Part shown: positions 53,869 to 62,740 of the stretch, piece after piece
Numbering within the stretch: position 1 is the stretch's first letter
Layout of the letters: each line of letters opens with the position of its first letter
Source: Alphaproteobacteria bacterium
GTDB taxonomy: Bacteria; Pseudomonadota; Alphaproteobacteria; Micavibrionales; Micavibrionaceae
Assembly: GCA_030427385.1 (NCBI GenBank)
Contig: JAUHWR010000001.1
Coordinates: forward strand, 1,980,042-2,044,041
Length of the DNA: 64,000 nucleotides
Reading direction: 5' to 3'
Program-made: the position numbers and the translations under genes
The notes under the pieces: generated by a model
Told to the model about the DNA's origin: nothing
The model's input: the letters and a program-made list of their open reading frames with translations, nothing else
The model's database searches: none

Positions 53869-55224
53869 ATGATCCCCGGTTTAAAATCACTGCGCGTCAG
53901 AGTTATGATCAATGTCTTTGCGACATCTATCATTATGTTGTCATTATATGGTGCGTTGGTATTTTCACAGATTACCGTTGTTACGGATGAATTAGCGCGT
54001 GAAAATTTGTTGGAACAGGCGCGGCGGCTGGCATCTTATTTGGAGTATGATCAAAATGGCAATTTAACGATTGATTTTCCGGGACGCGATAGCACGTATT
54101 ACAATAATGAAGCGGGTGAGCATCAATATGCGGTTATGAATACCAAATGGGAATATTTATTCCATTCCGCCAATTTCATGAAAGAAGAAACACGCCATAC
54201 GTTAGAAGAGGGGGGAAAGCATTTCTTTGAATTTGTGACGGAGGATGAACAAACATATATGGCGCTCAAATATGATTATTTATTCAAGAATAATGTTTAT
54301 CCGGTTTATATCGTTGAAAAGAAAGAGATCTTTTTAAAGTTTTTAAGTAATCTGCAATCCAGATTTAATGTCAATGTTCTGGCCTATGGCTTGCCATTGA
54401 TTTTCCTGCAGGGATTATTAATTATTTTTATTTTCCGCAGTGCGCTTTATCCCATTATTCGGGTTGCCAGAGATGCAGAGAATATCAAGTTTGATAATCT
54501 TTCCTTTCGATTGGATGAAAAGGACATTCCCGCAGAAGTCTTGCCGTTGATTGAGAGCGTTAATAACGGTTTGGCGCGATTGGAGGATAGCGCGCAGGCG
54601 GAGAAAATGTTTATTGCCAATGCTGCGCATGAGCTGCGGACGCCGATATCCATACTGAAAGCGCGGATTTCATCCCTGCAAAACGAGAAGGAAATTTTCG
54701 CGCTAAATCAAGATTTACGCCATATTAACCGATTGATCAGCCAAATGCTGGATATTTCGCATCTGGATTTGTTGGAGCGTCCCCCCCTTAAGGAGATGAG
54801 CTTAAATGAGACAGCGCGTCGCGCGTGTGAGGAGATTGGCCCCTTATTCATAGCAGAAAATCGCATGATCTCTTTTGAGGAAAAATCCAAAGATCAGATG
54901 ATTGAAGGTAATGAAGAGATGGTATTCCGCGCCATCCTGAATTTGTTAGAAAATGCCTTAAAATATACGCCCCCCAATAGTGCGGTAAAAGTTATTATTG
55001 AAGATCAAAAAATTATTGTGCGTGATTACGGGAAGGAAATTTCCGAAGACTATCGGGAAAAGATATTCGACAGATTTGAAAAAGCGCCAGAAAATCTTAA
55101 TTCCAAAGGCTCGGGTCTTGGGTTGGCGATTGTTAAAAAAACAGCGGAAATTCATAACGCAAAAGCCATTTTAAGCGTGCGTGATAATGGTAATGATTTC
55201 ATTTTGGATTTTAACGCCGACTAA
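53869..55224 (+). CDS. Membrane sensor histidine kinase
   Basis: The 451-residue kinase has two membrane segments (about 8-30, and about 165-188 in GLPLIFLQGLLIIFIFRSAL) flanking a periplasmic sensor domain of about 135 residues. HAMP-like sequence, a HisKA domain with the His in IANAAHELRTPISILKARI and an ATPase domain (LNLLENALKYTPPN, SKGSGLGLAIVKK) follow. The G1 box reads VRDYGKEIS, lacking the usual second Gly, which could weaken ATP binding. It pairs with the adjacent regulator. Confidence 0.93.
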   Translation: MIPGLKSLRVRVMINVFATSIIMLSLYGALVFSQITVVTDELARENLLEQARRLASYLEYDQNGNLTIDFPGRDSTYYNNEAGEHQYAVMNTKWEYLFHSANFMKEETRHTLEEGGKHFFEFVTEDEQTYMALKYDYLFKNNVYPVYIVEKKEIFLKFLSNLQSRFNVNVLAYGLPLIFLQGLLIIFIFRSALYPIIRVARDAENIKFDNLSFRLDEKDIPAEVLPLIESVNNGLARLEDSAQAEKMFIANAAHELRTPISILKARISSLQNEKEIFALNQDLRHINRLISQMLDISHLDLLERPPLKEMSLNETARRACEEIGPLFIAENRMISFEEKSKDQMIEGNEEMVFRAILNLLENALKYTPPNSAVKVIIEDQKIIVRDYGKEISEDYREKIFDRFEKAPENLNSKGSGLGLAIVKKTAEIHNAKAILSVRDNGNDFILDFNAD

Positions 55225-55292
55225 ATTGCGCCTATTTTTTCATAAAATTTGCTCTGTATTCTTTATGTGATGTACTATCTTACGGATCGCAG

Positions 55293-55310
55293 CTTACATA
55301 AAACTTTACC
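55293..55310 (+). promoter_or_regulatory. Second 7-4-7 direct-repeat box upstream of the RTX gene
   Basis: CTTACAT AAAA CTTTACC lies 73 bases before the start of the beta-helix/RTX gene. It has the same half-sites, A-rich spacer and 11-base period as the box at 53041-53058, so the regulator at 53173 may also control this gene. Confidence 0.45.
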
Positions 55311-55382
55311 TGAATTTGTAGAAATGTTAGTAAGTGCAGATAGTAGTTAATACATTAAAAAATTAATTTGAGAGTGTGTAAA

Positions 55383-57497
55383 ATGGCGATTTATTATGTA
55401 GACCAGAAATCTGGCCTTGCCAGTGATAATAATACGGGCACACAGGCGCGTCCGTTTTTAACTATTCAAGCCGCTGTTGATTCTTTGCGACCCGGCGATA
55501 TTGTTTACGTTAAAGAAGGTACATACGATCAGTTTAATATCACCACATCCGGGACTGCGGGAAACAGAATTGTTATTACTAGCTGGCCCGGTAATGATGA
55601 TATGCCGATCATTGATGGAAAATATAGTTCCGGACGCGGGGTTATTGAATTAAGAGGACAAAGTCATTTCGAGGTGAGCGGTTTTAATATTAAACATGCT
55701 TCTACGGATGGGATTTTTGTCGAAGGATCAGCCGGCGGCGAGCGAGATATCGTGATCGCAGATAATTTGGTTTCAGATACTGGCAATGCGGGTATTTATG
55801 TTGCCGGTTTAATTATGGGACAAACCATTGGCGTGAATGAATTCCGTTTATTCGATGTCAAAATTACTGGCAATGAAGTCACCAGAACAAATGTACCCAG
55901 CGGTGGGAATGAAGCAATCTCGGTTGGCGGCGGCGTTGATGGCTTTGAAATTAGCAATAATCACGTTCACGACAGTGAGCAATATGGCATTGATATCAAG
56001 TTAGGCGTTCAAAACGGATCAATACATGACAATGTGATCCATGGCATTGAAAAGCATGGGATATATGTTGATAGCGCCTCCAGAGCGATCAAAAATGTAG
56101 GTATTTATAATAATACGGTTTTTGATAATAATAATGGAATTGTTTTGGCTAGAGAAAGTAACAGACAGCCGGCCGATCCCGATATTCAAAACATTAATAT
56201 TTTCAATAATGATGTATATGATAATCATAAATACGGCATCATGCTTTACAAACATAAGTGGGATGATGAAACGGGTTTATTTGATAATGTTAACATCACC
56301 GCAAATGATATTCATGGCAATGGCATTGATGGTTTGCGGTTGGTTGAAGTTAATTACGCGACAAATATCGTTGCCGACGGCAATGCGATTTATAATAACG
56401 CCAATAATATCCGTAACGGGATAGGCGCGGTTGTGAAAAATACATTGAATGCGGCAACATCCAAGGTGGGTGTGCAGAAAGACGTGGTCATCCCCGCTCA
56501 ACCGGATACGCCGAAGGAGCCAGATCAAAATAACGGGAAGCTGGTTATCAAATTGGTGGATGTAGACACAGATAAGGTGATTCACGTTATCCAAAACGGC
56601 GATGCCATTATAACCAACCCAGCCATGAAGATTGGGATTATCGCCGAATATGCAGGCGGGGCAAAGAGCATTACATTTGATTTGAATAATGGTGAGGTGA
56701 TACGTACGGAAAATGTCGTTCCTTTTGCCCTATTCGGCGATAGAAACGGGGATATTTTTGGATCAGAATTAGGTCACGGCAGTTTTACTTTAAATGTAAA
56801 AGCATTTTCCGCCGCCAATGGTAAAGGCAGTTTATTGGAGGGGCGCGATTTTTTCTTTAGCTTTACGGATGAGAAAATTGACGAGCCTGTCTTGCAGGAA
56901 AGCTCTGACAATTTGGCGCGATTTACCAATATTGATAATGTCCAAACCGGCGATAAAAGTGATAATAAGCTGAATGGTACGATGGAAAATGATCGCCAAT
57001 TCGGCGGAATTGGGAATGATACATTGTTGGGGGCAGGCGGAGATGATGAACTGCGCGGCGGCAATGGTAATGATGTCTTGAAAGGGCATAATGGGGATGA
57101 CCTTCTGGATGGGGGGGTTGGCGATGATATTCTTTATGGGGCTCATGGCAATGACATCCTTTATGGCGGCGCCGGTCATGACGCTTTATATGGTGAGGGC
57201 GGGGACGATATTTTTGTTTTTAGTGAAGATTCGTTTAATGGCAAAAATCATGTTTATGATTTTGACCGTGATGCCGATACGCTTGATTTAAAAGGATTAT
57301 TGGCGGGATATGATGCCAATGATCATGCCATTACCGATTTTATATCCATCACAAGAAGCGGTACAAACAGTATTGTTAAGGTTGATGTCAGCGGATCAAA
57401 ATCATTTGGCGCTGGAACGGAGATTGCCGTGCTTCATGATGTGATCGGGCTGTCGAACGAAGAGGCTTTGGTAAAGGATGGTACAATTATCATTTAA
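55383..57497 (+). CDS. Beta-helix protein with RTX repeats, probable type I-secreted carbohydrate-active protein
   Basis: The 704-residue protein has no signal peptide. Residues about 3-365 form a right-handed parallel beta-helix (IYYVDQKSGLASDNNTGTQA, IVITSWPGNDDMPIIDG and many N-rich turns) like that of alginate C5-epimerases and pectate-lyase relatives. A beta-sandwich-like domain (about 385-500) follows. RTX nonapeptides (GGDDELRGGNGNDVLKG and onward, about 545-625) bind calcium, and the C-terminal tail carries the type I export signal. ATG 55383 is chosen with GAGAG upstream. Enzymatic specificity cannot be told by eye. It could use the TolC/ABC/HlyD system encoded nearby. Confidence 0.9.
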   Translation: MAIYYVDQKSGLASDNNTGTQARPFLTIQAAVDSLRPGDIVYVKEGTYDQFNITTSGTAGNRIVITSWPGNDDMPIIDGKYSSGRGVIELRGQSHFEVSGFNIKHASTDGIFVEGSAGGERDIVIADNLVSDTGNAGIYVAGLIMGQTIGVNEFRLFDVKITGNEVTRTNVPSGGNEAISVGGGVDGFEISNNHVHDSEQYGIDIKLGVQNGSIHDNVIHGIEKHGIYVDSASRAIKNVGIYNNTVFDNNNGIVLARESNRQPADPDIQNINIFNNDVYDNHKYGIMLYKHKWDDETGLFDNVNITANDIHGNGIDGLRLVEVNYATNIVADGNAIYNNANNIRNGIGAVVKNTLNAATSKVGVQKDVVIPAQPDTPKEPDQNNGKLVIKLVDVDTDKVIHVIQNGDAIITNPAMKIGIIAEYAGGAKSITFDLNNGEVIRTENVVPFALFGDRNGDIFGSELGHGSFTLNVKAFSAANGKGSLLEGRDFFFSFTDEKIDEPVLQESSDNLARFTNIDNVQTGDKSDNKLNGTMENDRQFGGIGNDTLLGAGGDDELRGGNGNDVLKGHNGDDLLDGGVGDDILYGAHGNDILYGGAGHDALYGEGGDDIFVFSEDSFNGKNHVYDFDRDADTLDLKGLLAGYDANDHAITDFISITRSGTNSIVKVDVSGSKSFGAGTEIAVLHDVIGLSNEEALVKDGTIII

Positions 57498-57672
57498 AAT
57501 TTTATTTTTCATATTTTTTATGAAAGTAGATAAATTTAAACAGGATATTTAAGGTTTATTGATATTTATTGTTTGGGATTAATACTTAAATTTGACATAT
57601 TATTGGGCGCAGCGTAAAATTTCACATAAGCTTTTATCTAAAAAAGCATTTTTATACATATAGAGGGACAAC

Positions 57673-59631
57673 ATGATTACACATTTATTCAGGCTTCAAC
57701 TTGCGGGTATTTTGTTACTAACAGCCATCATGTTTTTTCCTTCGATGGGGCGAGCAGCGTTGGTTGAATGCGCGGCATCAGGGCCGACCTTTGCGCAGGC
57801 CAAGATGAATTTTGAAAAGAAATGTAGTGTCTCATATAATACAAAGGCAGGTCATGATTGTGATCCGACTAAATCCGGCGGATGGAATTGTAGTGGGAAG
57901 ATAGAACAAAAAGTAAGCGTGGCAACATCCTCTGATAAGGGTGAAATCTGTGCAGTTAGCAGACCTAGTTATAAAGCATCTATTGATTTTTTTGAAAGTC
58001 ATTGCGGTTTTTCTTCTGCTAAGGCCGTTGATTTCCGTTGTAAATTAGATAGCGGTAAGTGGTTATGTTTAGGATATCCGCCTGCCACATTTGTGGAAAA
58101 TAACGATGGGGCGTCGAACCAAAATGGAGGCGTCGTGCAGACATCAATATGTAGCGCGGCTGCCAGCAGTTTATCAGTTGCTCGAAATAATTTTGAGAAA
58201 AAATGTAAGGTGGCTTACGATAAATCCAAAGGTCATGATTGTGACCGGAAGGGATCCACCTGGACATGCGTGGGAGAGGTTGCGGTCTCTGTTAATGTTC
58301 AACCGAGTACACCTGTCACAACGGATGGGGCGGATACAAAAATATGCTTTATAAGACGAACAACGCAAGAATTGGCGAAGGCGGATTTCAAAAAACAATG
58401 CGGGATTGATTTCGCACAAGCCTATAATGCGGAATGCCAGAGAATAACAGGCGGCGAGCATGAAGGTAAGTGGCTTTGTAATGGTGGCGTGCCCGTTGGG
58501 GTTACAGAGGTCACAGAGACCACAAATAATGGCGGCTCAAATGATGATGCGGGGGCATTATGTTCAGTTTCTACACTGAGCAAGGCCAAAATCACGGTTA
58601 ATGCCGGGCAAAGTATTCAATCAGCCATCAATAAAGCTGCGCCGGGCACGATCATAGAAGTTAAAGCAGGTACATATAATGAGACCGTTTTGATCTCTGC
58701 TAAAAGTAATTCTCGTTTGAATAATACTTCCGCATCGGCTCCGATTATTATCAAATCAGTGGACGGACGTGGAAAGGCGATTATTCGCCAACCCAATGGC
58801 GATAAGAACCCGCCTTTCTTCGTTAATAGCGTGAGCCATGTTATTATTGAAGGGTTTAGAATTATTGAGAATCAGGGTGGTTCGGATATTTCCCCGATAA
58901 AAATTATTAATGGAAATGACACGTCAAAAGTGGCAGATGTGCATGGATATGTTCAAATTTTGAATAATGATATTGAGGGATCCAATCAAGATTTAATTAA
59001 AGTAGGGCGGGCGCATAATCTGAAAATCATTGGTAATACTTTTAAGGGAAATGTCAGTGATGCAGGAATTGATCTCGTGACCGTATGGAATTCAGAGATA
59101 GCCTATAATGATATGGCGGTAAAAGCCAATAATGGGATTACGATGAAAGCAGGCAGCCAGAATATTACTATTCATCATAATAAATTTGACGGGGGCAATC
59201 TGAAACCAGTGATTAAAATCGGCGGCGAAGGGCATAGCCGTACTAACAGAACGACCCCGTCCGCCAATTTCTTGGGATTCGAAGCCAAAAATATTACAGT
59301 GCGAAATAACGTAGTGCTGTCCGATGGTGATGATGTTTTGTGGTTCCAAGGTGGCCAAAACAGTATTATAGAGGATAATTACTTTAAAAAAGCATCCTCA
59401 ACCGGACGTCTTTATAGTGCGAAAAGGGCTCCATCGGGTCCATGGGCGAATGAATCAGGCTCTGCGCCGCTGAATCATCCAAGTATTAACAACGTTATTC
59501 GTAATAATATCATGGATGGTGATTTTAATAATGGCCATGTCGATGGCGCGCCGCACCCGCAAATGAGCGGTAATAAATCTGGCACGCTATCAAATGTCAA
59601 TTTTAAGTATGGCGTTTCATCCTGTCGATAA
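57673..59631 (+). CDS. Exported beta-helix protein with four Cys-containing repeats
   Basis: The 652-residue protein starts with a signal peptide (LAGILLLTAIMFFPSMGRAA). Four repeats of about 45-50 residues follow (roughly residues 32-78, 98-137, 157-200 and 226-272). Each contains Cys near its start, FEKKC or a variant, a second Cys in HDCD or similar, and W-x-C at the end, suggesting disulfide-bonded modules. From residue 305 a parallel beta-helix begins (ITVNAGQSIQSAINKAAPGT) and continues to the end, resembling polysaccharide lyases of the chondroitinase B/alginate lyase kind (KAIIRQPNGD, YNDMAVKANNGITMKAGSQN). No RTX repeats are present. Substrate unknown; periplasmic or extracellular. 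Confidence 0.85.
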   Translation: MITHLFRLQLAGILLLTAIMFFPSMGRAALVECAASGPTFAQAKMNFEKKCSVSYNTKAGHDCDPTKSGGWNCSGKIEQKVSVATSSDKGEICAVSRPSYKASIDFFESHCGFSSAKAVDFRCKLDSGKWLCLGYPPATFVENNDGASNQNGGVVQTSICSAAASSLSVARNNFEKKCKVAYDKSKGHDCDRKGSTWTCVGEVAVSVNVQPSTPVTTDGADTKICFIRRTTQELAKADFKKQCGIDFAQAYNAECQRITGGEHEGKWLCNGGVPVGVTEVTETTNNGGSNDDAGALCSVSTLSKAKITVNAGQSIQSAINKAAPGTIIEVKAGTYNETVLISAKSNSRLNNTSASAPIIIKSVDGRGKAIIRQPNGDKNPPFFVNSVSHVIIEGFRIIENQGGSDISPIKIINGNDTSKVADVHGYVQILNNDIEGSNQDLIKVGRAHNLKIIGNTFKGNVSDAGIDLVTVWNSEIAYNDMAVKANNGITMKAGSQNITIHHNKFDGGNLKPVIKIGGEGHSRTNRTTPSANFLGFEAKNITVRNNVVLSDGDDVLWFQGGQNSIIEDNYFKKASSTGRLYSAKRAPSGPWANESGSAPLNHPSINNVIRNNIMDGDFNNGHVDGAPHPQMSGNKSGTLSNVNFKYGVSSCR

Positions 59632-59634
59632 AGA

Positions 59635-59769
59635 TGGTTATGATCGTGGCTTAACCCAGTTTAAGTTTTTATTTGCGGGTTCGGACAATCATGACCTCTT
59701 GTTTGGCGGCGAAGGTAAAGATACCTTTATTTTGATAATACGGATATCCGCGATACCGTGATTTGATTA
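59635..59769 (+). pseudogene. Decayed RTX-domain fragment
   Basis: Just after the preceding stop the sequence encodes GSDNHDLLFGGEGKDTF, a typical RTX calcium-binding repeat. The reading then shifts by one base and continues DNTDIRDTVI before a stop (TGA at 59764-59766). No start codon or upstream repeats are present, so this is a relic of the 3' end of a type I-secreted protein gene. Confidence 0.7.
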
Positions 59770-59819
59770 ATAATGGAAAATTATTGTCTAATAATGTAAG
59801 ATTATAAATAGTTGATAAG

Positions 59820-59848
59820 TGCCGCCGAAAAGAGAGCGGCATTTTTTT
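59820..59848 (+). terminator. Rho-independent terminator
   Basis: TGCCGC and GCGGCA (59820-59825 and 59836-59841) form a short GC stem followed by seven T. It probably ends transcription of the beta-helix gene and RTX relic. Confidence 0.8.
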
Positions 59849-59887
59849 ATGTAAGAAGAGCTGGGCGTTTGAAATATTTTTTTAAAA

Positions 59888-59962
59888 TGGTGGGCGGTAG
59901 CAGGATTGAACTGCTGACCCCTTGCGTGTCGAGCAAGTGCTCTACCGCTGAGCTAACCGCCC
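59888..59962 (-). tRNA. tRNA-Val (anticodon GAC)
   Basis: The reverse strand folds into a full cloverleaf. The acceptor stem is GGGCGGT/ACCGCCC, the D arm GCTC/GAGC, the anticodon stem CTTGC/GCAAG with loop TCGACAC, and the T arm AGCAG/CTGCT with loop TTCAATC. The gene-encoded ACCA 3' end is at 59888-59891. The anticodon read at the usual position is GAC (Val). The base before it (position 33) is C rather than the near-universal T. Confidence 0.92.
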
Positions 59963-60039
59963 TTATTAAGGAAAAATAGAGATAACGTGTTTGCGAAAAA
60001 AAATCAAGCGCTTGTTATGTTTGTTGGTGTATAATCGAA

Positions 60040-60060
60040 AAAACGCCTGATTGGCGTTTT
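60040..60060. terminator. Short hairpin with A/T flanks
   Basis: AAAACGCC-TGATT-GGCGTTTT is an 8-bp stem with T-runs on both strands. It lies upstream of the tRNA gene and only 17 bases before the next plus-strand start codon, so it may be a bidirectional terminator or affect initiation of that gene. Confidence 0.55.
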
Positions 60061-60077
60061 GATTTTTGACAATAACA

Positions 60078-61244
60078 ATGTATTTGATGTTTATGACCGC
60101 CAAGCCAAACCGACTATTCTTCTTTCAATATGCTTTTATATTTTTACTGAGCATAAGCGTTTGTTTCAGTGTTTCAGTGGGGCAGGCCGCGCAGGCAAAT
60201 GTTTATATTGCGGATATTATAGGTAGATATTTGCCCAAAGTTGTTCTTCACATGGATCCCGGCGGGTATGACCGACAAGCCATTATTAGTGCCAATGATA
60301 AGAATGTTGACGGCGTTTTATATGTAGAATTTCAAGAAGCGCGCGGATATTACGGATTTTCGGCATTAGTTTGTGATGAGGAGAACGCAAAAAAATATGA
60401 AATGCGTGATAAGGCGGATTGTTTTCGCAAAGAAATTGATGTGAAGAGTGACACGCTTCGTTTTAATTACAAATCGCATAAGTCGTATTATTTATTTATC
60501 GTCAACCGTTCCAAGCCGTTAAGTATGAAGCGTGATATCACAGTCACCCCCTATATTTATTCAAAATTAACGCCGGAAGTGCGCGGTGAATTAACAACAG
60601 AAATAGAAAAAATTGATGCACAGTTGAACCGTTTTTTCAGCGTGGGCCCCTTAAATTATGCCGTGATTCCGTGTCGTAAAAAGTTTATCCCGTCCTCGAT
60701 TGAGAATAAAACATTGACGATATGTAGTGAGTTAATTTTGCAGCCGAATTCCTTGCCGCAGAAGAATTTATTAATGGGCGGTATTTTCTATGCCATTCCC
60801 GAGATTTTGGAAGCCAAATGGGAAGTGAGCGAAATTAAGACGTTATCCGACCATATAGAGTTCGTATCCATGATGATTATGTTATTCTCAAAAGATAAAG
60901 TGCCTTATTTGCAATTTATGGATTTGATTGAAACTAATCCGGATGTTCATACCATTCTTGTGCAATTCCCCGCTCATAAGGCGGATAAAACAAGGCGGGA
61001 TTATATAAATATTTTGATTGATATTAATAATACGCCGTTTGAAAAAATTGATCGATGGTTAAATATTGCATATGAGCACATGAATAATCCCGGATTAGAG
61101 GTGATACGTGATGCAAAATATAGGCATTACGGATTTTTGAGAGATATTGCGCGCGTTATTTTAAAGCGGCGTTATGAACAAGAATTAGAAGCCAACAAGG
61201 TTGAGCCGGAAAAAGAGAAAAATATTATCAGTGATTTCTGGTAA
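60078..61244 (+). CDS. Unrecognised exported protein
   Basis: The protein of 388 residues (from ATG 60078) starts with a hydrophobic signal sequence (YAFIFLLSISVCFSVSVGQA) cleaved near residue 40. I do not recognise the mature part. It includes ANVYIADIIGRYLPKVVLHM, a Cys pair within about 20 residues in the first third (CDEENAKKYEMRDKADC), a second pair further on (PCRKKF and ICSEL), and a Lys/Glu-rich C-terminus. No catalytic motif stands out. ATG 60087 and 60093 are alternative starts. It is convergent with cpdR. Confidence 0.6.
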   Translation: MYLMFMTAKPNRLFFFQYAFIFLLSISVCFSVSVGQAAQANVYIADIIGRYLPKVVLHMDPGGYDRQAIISANDKNVDGVLYVEFQEARGYYGFSALVCDEENAKKYEMRDKADCFRKEIDVKSDTLRFNYKSHKSYYLFIVNRSKPLSMKRDITVTPYIYSKLTPEVRGELTTEIEKIDAQLNRFFSVGPLNYAVIPCRKKFIPSSIENKTLTICSELILQPNSLPQKNLLMGGIFYAIPEILEAKWEVSEIKTLSDHIEFVSMMIMLFSKDKVPYLQFMDLIETNPDVHTILVQFPAHKADKTRRDYINILIDINNTPFEKIDRWLNIAYEHMNNPGLEVIRDAKYRHYGFLRDIARVILKRRYEQELEANKVEPEKEKNIISDFW

Positions 61245-61247
61245 TGA

Positions 61248-61616
61248 TCATGGCTCACTTAAAAGCCGTTCAATCTGTGTAATTAAATCATTTAAGTGAA
61301 AGGGCTTCGTCATCATTTTGTTTTTGGTGACAGCATCATCACGGCTGGAGACAATGCCGGAAAAGCCGGTGATAAACATGACCTTAAGACCGGGTTGTAC
61401 GTCCACGGCACGTTTTGATAGTTCGATGCCATCCATTCCCGGCATGACCACGTCGCTGAGTAGTAAATCAAAGGGGTGTTGATTATTAGTTTTAATCAGG
61501 GTTAAGGCCTCCAGACCATCAGAGGCAACCATGACCTGATGCCCTGCGCGCTCCAAGGCGGAGGCGATAAACGGGCGGAGGGATGTATCATCATCAGCAA
61601 GAAGAATTAAAGCCAT
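61248..61616 (-). CDS. cpdR: Single-domain response regulator CpdR-like
   Basis: The 122-residue protein is a lone receiver domain very like CpdR: ILLADDDTSLRPFIASALER, phosphoacceptor D55 in DLLLSDVVMPGMDGIELSKR, GLKVMFITGFSG and the Lys in TKPFHLNDLI. In Caulobacter unphosphorylated CpdR delivers substrates to ClpXP and promotes degradation of the cell-cycle regulator CtrA. Its presence supports an alphaproteobacterial origin. No kinase is adjacent, as CpdR is normally served by CckA/ChpT encoded elsewhere. Confidence 0.88.
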   Translation of the reverse strand: MALILLADDDTSLRPFIASALERAGHQVMVASDGLEALTLIKTNNQHPFDLLLSDVVMPGMDGIELSKRAVDVQPGLKVMFITGFSGIVSSRDDAVTKNKMMTKPFHLNDLITQIERLLSEP

Positions 61617-61629
61617 AATACAGGTTATA

Positions 61630-62676
61630 TCACTTTGAATGAGTTACAGACAAAAATTGTTCGGCGGCTTTGCGCCATGAATAATGCTGTTTAATATAAT
61701 CAAAGCGTTTTTGCGTATATTTCTCGTCATTATGGGCAAGAGCAGTTTCAGCCGCTTTGGATAGGTCATTATCCAAAGCGCCAAGATAAGGGTCAGTTAC
61801 AATATCAATAGGGCCGATGACAGAATGCGCGGCAACGGGAATGCCGCAGGCAAGGGCCTCGATTAACACAATGCCGAATGTATCAGTAAGGGAGGGAAAT
61901 ACGAATAAATCTGCGCTGCGGTAATGGTCGGCCAGATCCTTCCCGCTTTGTTTGCCGGCAAAATGGACATTCGGATACTTTTTTTCCAAACTTTTTTTCA
62001 ATGGGCCGTGCCCCACAATGACTTTGCTGCCTGTCCATGGCATTGAGAGGAATTCTTCAATGTTTTTTTCAACGGAGATACGTCCGACATATAGCGCAAT
62101 GGGTCTTGGCAGGTCGGGGAAGATGTCTGTTGTTTGATCGGGGTAAAAGATTGAAGGGTCAACCCCGCGTGTTAGGGGGGCAAAGGGGGGTGAAAAGCCG
62201 TTATCCCGCAAAGTTTGTTCAAGTTTCTTTCCCGCTACAAAGACACAGAATGAGTGTCTGTGAAATCTGCGGACATACATCCAGCTGATGCGTTCCACCA
62301 GATTTTTTGTGAAAGAAAGCGCGCGCGGAACGCGTTGTCCGATATAGGCGGCAAATTGCGTGTGATAGCAGGTGGAAAACGGAATGTTATGACGGTGGCA
62401 AAAAGCTCTGGCGGCGCGTCCCAAGGGTCCCTCAACGGCGATATGGATGTGATCCGCATGATGGGCACGTATAGATTTTGCCAAACGGCGATTAGGAAAT
62501 ACCACTAATTTAATTTCAGAATAGCCGGGGAGAGAAATTTTTTGTTGAAAATCTTCGGGGCCGATAATAGCCACATCATGCCCCATATCTGTTAATTCAT
62601 GGGACAAGTTTTCGTATGTTTTGACAACGCCGTTTGTTTGCGGATGCCATGCATCGGAAATAATTAAAATTTTCAT
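61630..62676 (-). CDS. GT4-family glycosyltransferase
   Basis: The 348-residue protein is a GT-B glycosyltransferase. The N-terminal half begins KILIISDAWHPQTNGVVKTY with the usual Gly-rich loop. The C-terminal half has ALYVGRISVEKNIEEFL and the nucleotide-sugar motif LFVFPSLTDTFGIVLIEALA, including the E-x7-E-like pair. It resembles enzymes that glycosylate diacylglycerol or phosphatidylinositol. ATG 62676 is chosen because the homologous start is there; ATG 62688 is also possible. It follows the plus-strand gene at 62741 divergently. Confidence 0.9.
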   Translation of the reverse strand: MKILIISDAWHPQTNGVVKTYENLSHELTDMGHDVAIIGPEDFQQKISLPGYSEIKLVVFPNRRLAKSIRAHHADHIHIAVEGPLGRAARAFCHRHNIPFSTCYHTQFAAYIGQRVPRALSFTKNLVERISWMYVRRFHRHSFCVFVAGKKLEQTLRDNGFSPPFAPLTRGVDPSIFYPDQTTDIFPDLPRPIALYVGRISVEKNIEEFLSMPWTGSKVIVGHGPLKKSLEKKYPNVHFAGKQSGKDLADHYRSADLFVFPSLTDTFGIVLIEALACGIPVAAHSVIGPIDIVTDPYLGALDNDLSKAAETALAHNDEKYTQKRFDYIKQHYSWRKAAEQFLSVTHSK

Positions 62677-62740
62677 CTGATGTACCATGCTTTTTGCTAT
62701 GATATATTTCAAGAGAAAGAAGTGCGGGAAAGAATTTTTT

